64,000 nucleotides of DNA from Pseudorasbora parva (Eukaryota > Chordata > Actinopteri > Cypriniformes > Gobionidae), in assembly GCF_024679245.1 (NCBI RefSeq), contig NC_090178.1, positions 44,649,072-44,713,071 of the forward strand, read 5' to 3'. The notes below the pieces were generated by a model. The model was not told where the DNA came from, did not search any database, and worked only from the letters and a program-made list of their open reading frames with translations. The position numbers and the translations under genes were made by a program. Shown here one piece after another: positions 54,801-64,000 of this stretch (position 1 is its first letter; each line of letters begins with the position of its first letter).

Positions 54801-57800
54801 TCTGGAGTATTTTTCCCCTTACCTAAGCCACATATCCTCAAATTTAAAATGATTAGATCAGTACATTCTATGGCACCTTTAAATGTTTTTGAAAGAATAC
54901 TCTCAGGGCCCTATTTTAACGATCTGAGCACTTAGGCCATGTCCAAAACCACTTTAGATTTGTGAAGGGTCACGTCACACTGAAAACTGGAGTAGTGATG
55001 CTGAAAATACAGCTTTGATCACAGGAATAAATTACATTTTAAAATATTAAAACAAATGATATTTTAAATTGTAATATTAGTTGTTTCACAAAATTGTACC
55101 TTTTTATCTTGATGTTTCCAAACGTTTGACTAGTACTGTTTGATGGTTTTATTTAATTATTTGGGTGAACCTTTCCTTGCGATTGACCGTTTTTCAGCAT
55201 GCGACAGGGATGCACCAGATACTGACCTGACGCCTGCAGCTCAGTTGAGTCTTTTATTTCTTCCCAAACTGATGCGTGCGTGACCGTGGCTGTCAGGTCC
55301 AAAGTGGTGCTACAGAAACACAAGACCCTGAGATTTAAGCTCTGAGAGAGGAGTCACTCTTCAGGTGTTATAACTCTAGGGCACATTGTGACATGTTCTG
55401 TGTACTTCTGAAGGGCTGGGGTGCAGGACAAAATACTGGGATGGTGGTTTATTATATCATGGACAATCACAATATAGTAGTTTAGCTTGTGCTTTATATA
55501 CAGTGCCATTCAAAGTGGTGTCTGAGAACATTTAAGGCAAGACACCACAGGTGATTAGGGGAACATTTTTAACCAGTAGAAATCGCCTTACTTTCTCCAG
55601 TTGACAGATGCACTTTTAATGGACTTCAAAAACAGAGCAACAGTCACTGCCATTATAAAAGCTTGGAGGAGCCAGGACATTTTTAATATAAATCTGATTG
55701 TATTCGTCTGAAAGAAGAATGTCTTATATATTCGGGATGCAACAATATACAGTTAGTCCACGGTTCAATACATACCTCGGTTTTTAACTACGGTTTTTGG
55801 TTCGGTTTGTTTTTTTTGCTATTCTATTCTTAGGCGACAGGATCAGAAAGAGGTTAAGGAGAAAATGTTTTTATTGCAATACTCTTGCTTTATTTTACTT
55901 AAAAGACTTGAAAAACCAAACTTAAACTTAAAACCTTACTTAAAAAACCCTTATACACATTCCTAGTGTATTGTATAATATAAAATAAATGTATATAAAG
56001 ATTTACAGTGGCAGCTCAGATGTATAGTAGTATTTAAGTATGAAATTGAATGAATAAATGTAGGCTAAAATTAAAACTACATAGTCTTTAGTATACAATA
56101 TATATTGATTAAAAGCTACTGTATTAAAGGTATTTTATTATTAATATTAGAACAGTGAGTGATTTTTTTTTTTTTTTTCTCTGTCTTTTGTTTTATTGTT
56201 TTATTAACATAATTTTAGAGGTGAACTGTCCCTTTAAGGACAAGCGTTCTGCGCTGCTGTCAATTTAAGACCTGCTCGCATCTCTTTTACAGACACACAC
56301 AATTTTACTTTCACTTCAGACACAGGAGAGTGTGTTATGGAAGCAAAATAGCTCAGTTTACTAGTGCTTGACCAAACAGTGGTTTTCACTGTAGTGTCTT
56401 GCCTTCATTTCTGAAATTCAAGTATAAATAACTAAATAAATGCAGCAGTACAAGTTTTTTTTCATTGGGCTTGTTTCTGCAAAAAGGTATTTTTCCGTTT
56501 TTGGGACTTGGACAAAACCAACGATTAACGTCATCTCCTTTGGGTTAACTCGTTTCTACAGTCATAATTTATATACAATATTTATATTCCTGATCGTGTG
56601 TTGTCAAAGTTGTTTTGAGCACACAAAACCAGTTTGAAAGTAAGCCGCCTACTGAAGCCATCTCTCTGCAGAAACTGATCATTGACGAAAAGAAGTATTA
56701 TTTGTTTGGGAGGAACCCAGACATCTGCGACTTCACCATCGACCATCAGTCGTGCTCCCGCGTCCACGCGGCCCTCGTCTACCACAGGCATCTGAAGCGG
56801 GTGTTTCTCATCGACCTTAACAGCAGTAAGTGCATCCAGACACTTGTCACGTCAATCAGATTAACAGTAAACGAGACTCTAAGCAAGCTTGTATGTTGGC
56901 GTCCTGCAGCACATGGGACATTCCTCGGGCACATTCGCCTGGAGCCCCACAAGCCCCAGCAAGTTCCCATCGACTCAACTATGTCGTTTGGCGCATCCAC
57001 TCGTGTCTACACCATTCGGGAGAAACCTCAGAGTCAGCCGGGCTCTGGGGTCGGAGAGAGTAAAACTGGTGATGACGAGGAGCTGAAGGGACTTCTGGGA
57101 CTTCCAGAGGAAGAAACCGAACTGGAGGTACATACTAGTTTATTCCTATTCATTTTTTACATGATAGAATCATCAGAACTGAAATAACAAGTATGGTAAT
57201 TCTGTTCTGAAGGGGTCAATATCACTGCTCATTTCTGTGCTAGTGTTAGTTTTGTCAGCTTTCCTTTTTTGTTTAGTCTTCGTTCTGTCAAATGTACTTT
57301 TTAGTCCTGTTTTTTTTTTTTTTTTTTTTTTTTCCAAGTTTTAGTTGACTTGTGCTGAGTTCACACCACGATTTTAACCCCATGTTTGATTGGCTGACAG
57401 GTTTTGTGAAATCAGACAAATGCTTGAAATCATAGGCAAAGTGACAATCACACTGTGTGAATTATCAAAGGCTCGATCTGAGAGAATCGCGACACCCGTG
57501 AGATATTTGGCATGCTAAATATCTGAAGCTGTCTGACTGAAAATTACATCGGCAATGACCGACATCCAATGAGAGAGTGAGATACAGGGCCGCAGGAGGT
57601 TTGAGGAGTTATAGACCAGAATATCAATATTTTAATATATATATTTACAATTCTATCAAACAGAAACAAAGTACAAACATTTGCTTTACCAGCTGCCCAT
57701 TGCAAAATGATTTATTTACCTCTACTATCCTTGCTTCTCAAATCTTCCCATTTCCTCCTGGTCCTACTAGACTAGACATGCGGAAACATTATTGGATAAT

Positions 57801-60800
57801 TCTAAAATAACTTCCATTTCTCTGGGCCAATCGGAATCTTAGCTCACTTGCGTCAGAATCTTGAAGCACACAGCGTCAACTGAGCTCGCCATCGCCAGTG
57901 AATGAGACGCCTGGCTACCACGCGAGTCTGACGGATGGAAGGAAGCAAGCTTAGTGTTCAATTCAAGCATGGGTGTAGATTACGGGGGGGACGTGTCCCC
58001 CGCACTTTTAAAGCTACACTGTGTAACTTTTAGTTTATTCTTAGCTAAAATCACTTAGTTCTTTAAAAAATATATGTGCTCATTAATGTATATTTACTTC
58101 TTTCAAGTAATAATGCATTCTCGTAATTTTATAATATACCATTGAAAATACATAAGTGTTGAGGGTTCGGATGGCGGTCGCCATGTTGCTCCTCCATCTT
58201 GAAAGCACATTTGCCAAAGAGGGACATACCCGTAAATTCAAGCTTCGCTTTTCGCGTTTTTACACTCGATGGCACTGTGTCGAATGTGAAGAGGGGGACT
58301 GCTTGAGGCTGCTATATGATGATGGAGGATCACTCTTAAGCCCCTTTCACACTGCACATCGGACCCGCAATATTCCCGGGTCGCCTTCTTGCTCACTGCA
58401 ATGATACAGACATCATAAAGTTATCACACAATTAATCTGGCAGGATCATTTTATTTAGCGAAATATCTCACCATTCACTGACGCCCAGGTCGCACACGGT
58501 CAACCATTATTGTGTTCGGTCTAAAACACAACTCCACTTGAGTTTTGCGACAGGACAACAATTGCAAGTACATTTTCTGTCATCCTTGCGGGATTGTGAT
58601 ATGAAGTGTACAAAGTAACATATTTTAGCAATTGTGTGAACGTGAATAGCATATACCTGGCACAATACCTGTATAAAGATGATATCTATTGGTACACTAT
58701 GCGTCACATGACTTAACATGCGTCATCTACATGCGTCAGGCCAAAACGGAGAGATAAAGATGCGTTTTTAAACAAAAACGTATTGGAGTGAACATGGCTG
58801 AAGATAACTTTTTTTTAAATGTTGTCTTATGAAGCAGATATGCCTGTATGCGCTCACAGCTTTTTTTTATTGAGGTGGGAACATTGAGCGTGCACCGGAA
58901 TGGGGATCTGGTTTTCAGCCTCTTAAAATAAATAAAACCGCTTCACTACTGAAAGCTATATTATTTTTCTCAGCAATGAGGTGATTACTTTGCTGTAATT
59001 AAAGCAACTAGCTATTAGGCTGCTTGTGCTCTCTGATTGCAAAGATGAAGTAAAACATCAGGCAGAAAATGTGTCTCTTTAGGAAAGTGGCTATGATTAC
59101 GGGTTAGTTAAAAAAATGTAAATTCTGTCATTAATTGTCTCACCCTCATGTCTTTCATCTTTAGAACACAAATGAAGATATTTTGGATAAAATCTGAGCC
59201 TCCATAGACAGCTATTTAATTAACATTTTCAAGGCCCATAAAGGCAATGACATTGTTAGAATAATCCATGTGACTTCAGTGGTTTAACCTTAATGTCATG
59301 AAGCGTTGAGAATAGGAAATCGATTTACGATTTTAATTGAATTTTTCACCCTCCTACTTAAAGTTAAAACTTGTTGTAAATAATTTTTGTCATCTGCAGA
59401 TTGATTTTTTTTGTTTAGGTAAAATATTTGTGGCTTTGTAGAGTACCTACCTGAGGTGCAAAACTTTCAGCATGTGAATAACCCCAGACTATTCCACAGT
59501 ATAAATGGGCACCATATCTTTTGTAATATACAGTATACATATCAAAGGTTTATTGATATGCAGATCAAATTAACCTTTATTAAAACTGGTAATGTGCAAA
59601 AAAGGTATTGGGAAAATTGAAATGTTATGCTCTTATTAAATACAGATTACCGTTGCTCTTCAAAAGTCTCACACTGAACTTATCGACAGCTTCAGTGATT
59701 ATTAAAGGAGCTCTTTACTACACAATTTTAAGAAAAGTTTAGTTTTTCCTGAGACTTTTCTCCATAAATTAGGGAGTGGAAATGGCTAATAAATCAATAA
59801 GTGCTCTTCTGCTGGTTATAGTGGTGGGCATTTCATATCTTTAAAAAACAAAAAACAAAAAATTTGCCACAAAATAGATTACGCATTTAAAAAACAAAAC
59901 AAAAAATATTCAACTATTTCTTTCACAAGACCCCTTTAAACTTTTAGTTTTACAAACCATCACATTAAAAATAACATTACAATTGGATATCTAGAGCTTT
60001 GAAGTGCTGGAAATAAGTGTGAAGCTCTTGAAAACCATTGGAAAGTGAAAATCTCAAAAGGTTGTACGAATCCTAAGATAAATAATGACAAGAACAACAT
60101 TAAATCCATGTGGTTTTACTACAGTAAATCATGGTGAATGTTGGGGATTTGTGACTGAAACCCCTGACCTTCAATCAGCTCTGTTTGATCTGATATCTGT
60201 GGTTTATAACAGAATTCTGCGCCGAACGCTTCCACTAGATCACAGTAGCGATGTTATTAATTCTGTGGTGAATTTAAACGCTCTCTCACTGGATCTCCAG
60301 CGCTGTGTTTGATTCGTGCCTGTCACGAGATCGGCCCGTGTATGAGCTTGTTGTCAACGCAGCTCAAATGAGTAGCGCGGTTCCGTTCAGACTTCAAACA
60401 CACTTTGCTATTCTGTGAAAAACTGAACCAATTATGAATGACACTGTATGTTGTTAGACGCCATCCTTGTTGTTTGTGTATCTCTGTGGCAAATGCGCAC
60501 GGGGAGGGCTGAACCATTACAGGAGTCCAGAGGGGAGCGTCTGTGGATAAAGTCTGTGGTTTAAAGAGAAAACCGCCCAGCCCTAGTTGAGAATACTTTG
60601 TGTGCAAAAAACACAAAAATAACTTAATTCAACAACTACTTCATGGTGCTTATGGTGCAGTGTGAACAGTTCGCTTCGTCCACCACTGTGATACGCCAAC
60701 AAAGACTGTTGAGTTCACGCTCAATACGTTTTGGGAATGTCATGTGGCACAGGTAGCAAGAACTGCCCCACTGATTACAAGAGAAACATGCGAGCGCCCT

Positions 60801-62617
60801 TCACACTATCCAAAATAACTGCTGAGAAGAACAGCATGCAGCCTTCAAATAATTTCTGACATGTCTTTGTTTGCATTTACACTCCAAAACTTGATCTATT
60901 TTGGCTTATTTTTGGTCCTTTGCTCTGGTTATCTTTTTCATTTAGGGCTACTTGATTATGGTCATAATAATTATTTTGATCAGTATTTTAATAATTATTT
61001 AGCATGTTTAGGTGTGTGTTAGAACCAAAATTTGGCAGTTTTATATAGTCAAGTATGTAGATGATTTCCTAGAAATTCTCAAGGTTTAATCTACACTCAC
61101 CTAAAGGATTATTAGGAACACCTGTTCAATTTCTCATTAATGCAATTATCTAATTAATCAATCACATTGCAGTTGCTTCGATACATTTAGGGGTGTGGTC
61201 CTGGTCAAGACAATCTCCTGAACTATAAACTGAATGTCAGAATGGGAAAGAAAAGTGATTTAAGACATTTTGAGCGTGGCATGGTTGTTGGTGCCAGACG
61301 GGCCGGTCTGAGTATTTCACAATCTGCTCAGTTACTGGGATTTTCACACACAACCATTTCTAGGGTTTACAAAGAATGGTGTGAAAAGGGAAAAACATCC
61401 AGTATGCAGCAGTCCTGTGGGAGAAAATGTCTTGTTGATGCTCGAGGTCAGAGGAGAATGGGCCGACTGATTCAAGCTGATAGAAGAGCAACTTTGACTG
61501 AAATAACCACTCGTTACAACCGGGACAGCCAAAGCATTTGTGAAGCCACAACACATACAACATTGGACAGTTGAAGACTTCTGCTGTTGTAGTGGATGGG
61601 CTACAACAGCAGAAGACCCCACCGGGTACCACTCATCTCTACTACAAATTGGAAAAAGAGGCTACAATTTGCACAGGCTCACCAAAATTGGACAGTTGAA
61701 GACTGGAAAAATGTTGCCTGGTCTGATGAGTCTTGATTTCTGTTGAGACATTCAGATGGTAGAGTCAGAATTTGGCGTAAGCAGAATGAGAACATGGATC
61801 CATCATGCCTTGTTACCACTGTGCAGGCTGGTGGTGGTGGTGTAATGGTGTGGGGGATGTTTTCTTGGCACACTTTAGGCCCCTTAGTGCCAATTGGGCA
61901 TCGTTTAAATGCCACGGCCTACCTGAGCATTGTTTCTGACCATGTCCATCCCTTTATGACCATCATGTACCCATCCTCTGATGGCTACTTCCAGCAGGAT
62001 AATGCACCATGTCACAAAGCTCGAATAATTTCAAATTGGTTTCTTGAACATGACAGTGAGTTCAGTGTACTAAAATGGCCCCCACAGTCACCTGATCTCA
62101 ACCCAATAGAGCATCTTTGGGATGTGGTGGAACGGGAGCTTCGTGCCCTGGATGTGCATCCCACAAATCTCTATCAACTGCAAGATGCTATCCTATCAAT
62201 ATGGGCCAACATTTCTAAAGAATGCTTTCAGCACCTTGTTGAATCAAAGCCACGTAGAATTAAGGCAGTTCTGAAGGCGAAAGGAGGTCAAACACAGTAT
62301 TAGTATGGTGTTCCTAATAATCCTTTAGCAAGTGTATAATTTCAGTTATTTAGCTGTTTTCAGGCTTTTGATTAAACTTGCATATATTGCAATGAATAGA
62401 TTTTGCAGTGAATGAAGTGCAATAAATGTTTTTAATAAATATATTTTTTTTTCTGTTTGGCTCTTTTGGCAGAACCTTACTGAGTTCAACACCGCTCATA
62501 ACAAACGCATCTCCACCCTGACCATAGAAGAGGGCAACCTGGATATTCAAAGGCCCAAGAGGAAGAGGAAGAACTCCAGAGTGACCTTCAATGAAGAGGA
62601 TGAGGTCATTAACCCAG
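51762..62617 (+). CDS. ppp1r8: ppp1r8: NIPP1, nuclear inhibitor of protein phosphatase 1, 5' five exons
   Basis: NIPP1 is a nuclear-speckle protein that anchors and inhibits PP1 and binds phosphorylated splicing and mitotic factors through an FHA domain. Exons 51762-51811, 52097-52157, 56672-56825, 56910-57127 and 62473-62617 join in frame to 209 residues plus one base. FHA domain about residues 39-110: FGRNPDICDF with Gly50-Arg51, then SRVH (66-69) and the NSTHGTF loop (87-93), all phosphopeptide contacts in this fold. A basic stretch RPKRKRKNS precedes the PP1 docking motif RVTF at 197-200. The C-terminal third, about 140 residues in the family, is beyond the window. Start: the ATG at 51762 gives MATNSIEKNPHFDCPSWAGK, which keeps the family's FDCP.WAGKPP. 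No frame break. Introns 2 and 4 (4.5 and 5.3 kb) are swollen by repeats. Confidence 0.95.
52097..52157 (+). CDS. ppp1r8: ppp1r8 exon 2
   Basis: Acceptor TTGATTTCAG, donor GTATTGCA. Completes Trp17, then AGKPPAGMHLDVVKGDKLVE. Confidence 0.93.
52473..53168. mobile_element. TTAA fold-back element, about 300-bp arms
   Basis: TTAA at 52469-52472 and 53169-53172. The left arm from AAGGTTAGTTCACCAAAAAA inward to CCAAAAATAACAAAAACT (about 52742) is mirrored from about 52895 to the right end GGGTGAACTAACCC. Non-coding. Left half-copies of related sequence occur at about 59105-59340, and a right half flanks the hAT at 31513-32645. Confidence 0.92.
53169..56671. other. ppp1r8 intron 2 remainder, decayed repeats
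   Basis: 53515-54245 resembles the GC-rich part of the 27613 hAT family (TGACGACACAGCT, GACGTATGTCAA). 54950-55140 is a half-copy of the palindromic MITE family (GAAAACTGGAGTAGTGATGC). 55735-55830 is a hAT-like end (ACGGTTTTTGGTTCGGTTTG). No exon or RNA gene found. Confidence 0.5.
56672..56825 (+). CDS. ppp1r8: ppp1r8 exon 3 (FHA domain core)
   Basis: Acceptor TCTCTCTGCAG, donor GTAAGTGC. Reads KLIIDEKKYYLFGRNPDICD, FTIDHQSCSRVHAALVYHRH and LKRVFLIDLNS plus one base. Reading on past the donor would add unrelated residues, so the donor is real. Confidence 0.96.
56910..57127 (+). CDS. ppp1r8: ppp1r8 exon 4 (end of FHA domain, acidic linker)
   Basis: Acceptor GCGTCCTGCAG after an 84-bp intron, donor GTACATAC. 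Completes Thr89, then HGTFLGHIRLEPHKPQQVPI to GDDEELKGLLGLPEEETELE. Confidence 0.95.
57128..61093. other. ppp1r8 intron 4, first part: repeats
   Basis: Poly-T at 57309-57333. Repeat starts near 58003 (TTTTAAAGCTACACTGTGTAAC), 58340 (CCCCTTTCACACTGCACATC) and 59105-59340 (half-copy of the TTAA fold-back family). A hAT-like end is at about 60570-60586 (CGCCCAGCCCTAG). No exon or RNA gene recognised. Confidence 0.45.
61094..62335 (+). mobile_element. Tc1-like transposon copy C, nearly full length but broken
   Basis: Ends CACTCACCTAAAGGATTATT and CCTTTAGCAAGTG, flanked by TA (61092-61093, 62336-62337), 1242 bp. The transposase starts at 61242 (MGKKSDLRHFERGMVVGARR), with HTH SQSAQLLGFSHTTISRVYKE. 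The catalytic part at 61743-62303 has VMVWGMFSW, GYFQQDNAPCHKAR and DLNPIEHLWDVVERELR, so the D,D,E-type core is recognisable. It is broken by a 31-bp templated insertion at about 61562-61592 and by an in-frame stop at about 61735. Same family as copies A and B. Confidence 0.94.
62473..62617 (+). CDS. ppp1r8: ppp1r8 exon 5 (PP1-docking segment)
   Basis: Acceptor CTCTTTTGGCAG, 138 bp after the Tc1 copy; donor GTAGAGTG. Reads NLTEFNTAHNKRISTLTIEE, GNLDIQRPKRKRKNSRVTFN, EEDEVINP plus one base. RVTF is the RVxF PP1-binding motif. Confidence 0.96.
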
Positions 62618-64000
62618 GTAGAGTGAGCAGCCATAACGCACCTGAACCATAATCAACCACTAACCCGTGTTGAGTAACCAGCAAAATACCAGAAGTGGCA
62701 CATTATTAGACCGTTTTCTAAGACTGTATGATGTATTAAAACCGTACTATAGCATAATGCGGTTATTAATTCACAAAGGCTGCGATTAGAGTAAAAAAAA
62801 ATATATACTCTGCTCGCATGTATTAAACGAGTGATGAGACCCCATGCCTGGCCAGATTCGCCTGGAACTCGTGCTTCATCGGTTGCGGTTACAAAATTTG
62901 ACCAAGCTAAATGGGGTCTTGCACACTCCGCATTGATGTCATTTTTGCCGCGCGTACCCTCGCGTCGAGTATAGACAAGCTAACGTTACACTGAAGTTGG
63001 CAGTTTGATAAACACAAGTTAATTCTTCAGTTCAATCTTTGTGTGCTAAAAAGGCACATGCGTTCCTTTAGAGGCAGCAATACACGTTCTCCTTTTTTTG
63101 CCAAATAAATGAAAAGCATGTCATCAATGCCTTCTCTCTTGCTTTTATCAAAATCTCACCTAGCTTTCCTCAGAGATGGTCAAGTCAAGCATGATTACAT
63201 GATATAACATTTTTTTTAATACTGTATCCTAAATTGTGGATAATTAAGCTATATATCATATGCTGAAGGACATTTCTGCAGTGTTAACGATTGAAAGAAA
63301 AAACAAAAAGAACCGTACAGAACCGAAAACTGTGATACAAACCGAGCCGAACCGTGGGTTTTGTGAACCGTGCCACTCCTAATATGCACTTAAAACACAA
63401 TCATCTGTTGCAGGTTTCATCCATTTATTTATTGTTTTTGGTATTTATTCAAATTCTTTTTTGTGAACAGTGAGAGTCCTTTGCTTTTATTGTTTTTGGT
63501 TGTTTTTGTTCATTTTATTGTGAATATTTAAAATGTTTTCCATTTTCAGTGTTTAGTCTTTAGAAATAAAAGTTTATTGATCTTTGAAAAGGGGTACCTG
63601 CATTATTATGCCAATATAATTTTTTTTTTTAGATGAAAATGGTTTCAGAACGACAATATTAATGTCTATCGCACTAATTTTAGCACTTTGAGATTTTGTT
63701 TAATATAAAGTGCATTATAAATAAAATTTATTATTATTATTATAATTAATTTCTTGGCCAATTTATCGTCCAGCAAAATTTCAGCGCTGTGTTTCTACTC
63801 TGGAGTCATCTGGAGCACTCCTTTCTATTTAAGTCGGCTTAATTCATCGGCTGTTGAAGTTGAATAAATCCCTTCATCCAGGTTGCGACTACTTTCATTC
63901 CATCCCCAAATTTAAGATCTCATAAAATGATAATTAAGAGTTAGACCATTTTAAGATGTTTTAGATATGTATTGACCTTACATTTTTATAAAACAGAATT
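62618..64000. other. ppp1r8: ppp1r8 intron 5 (part), decayed hAT-like sequence
   Basis: 63300-63385 (GAACCGAAAACTGTGATACA, CGAGCCGAACCGTGGG) is a hAT-like end related to 1125-1190 and 55735-55830. The next ppp1r8 exon is not in view. Confidence 0.5.

Noticed and set aside
61242..62303. Tc1 copy C as an active transposon
   Set aside because: A frame-disrupting insertion and an in-frame stop break the transposase.
51812..62472. SCARNA1-like H/ACA RNA, which I recall being hosted in a human PPP1R8 intron
   Set aside because: I could not see a convincing pair of hairpins with H and ACA boxes in the fish introns; a covariance-model search would decide.

Overview
The window is vertebrate nuclear DNA and most likely comes from a cyprinid-type ray-finned fish. 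It holds three split genes with GT-AG introns, each clearly orthologous to a vertebrate gene. The rest is a dense layer of fish-type DNA transposons (hAT, Tc1/mariner, TTAA-flanked piggyBac-like MITEs, PIF/Harbinger), a tRNA-derived SINE and long CA/TA microsatellites. I see no bacterial genes, CRISPR array or operon. Species is not determinable from the sequence alone.

Gene layout. (1) rpa2, the 32-kDa subunit of the single-strand DNA-binding complex RPA, runs on + from 6221 to the stop at 35424. Five exons are visible and encode the last 164 residues; the 5' exons lie upstream of the window. (2) themis2, a CABIT-domain immune-signalling adaptor, runs on - from the ATG at 50690 to the stop at 35777. 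It is complete: six coding exons, all splice phases consistent, 667 residues. (3) ppp1r8 (NIPP1, nuclear inhibitor of protein phosphatase 1) runs on + from the ATG at 51762. Five exons are visible up to 62617 and the 3' end lies beyond the window. rpa2 and themis2 converge with stop codons 352 bp apart. themis2 and ppp1r8 diverge from a shared region of 1071 bp that carries PU.1/AP-1-like motifs near themis2 and CCAAT and ETS motifs near ppp1r8. The three genes are also neighbours in human (1p35.3), but from memory PPP1R8 is there in the opposite relative orientation. The genes have no obvious joint pathway: DNA replication and repair, lymphoid/myeloid receptor signalling, and PP1/splicing control.

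Introns. Nearly all introns are transposon layers. 1-6220 is upstream rpa2 intron, with hAT and other MITEs, a broken retrovirus-like pol fragment and a SINE. 6296-12688 holds a 3.8-kb inverted repeat (6482-10263), a strong hairpin (10263-10399) and a LINE relic. 12806-23454 holds a run of hAT elements, several with exact 8-bp target duplications. 23971-35336 holds nested TTAA, Harbinger and hAT elements. themis2 introns hold Tc1-like elements, one split by a TTAA MITE and one acting as host for two further layers. ppp1r8 introns hold a 0.7-kb fold-back TTAA element and a nearly full-length but broken Tc1-like element.

I did not find an undescribed protein system. The most distinctive observations are structural: long inverted repeats inside transcribed introns, deep transposon nesting with readable insertion order, a templated-insertion scar in a Tc1 transposase, and the orientation of ppp1r8 relative to themis2.
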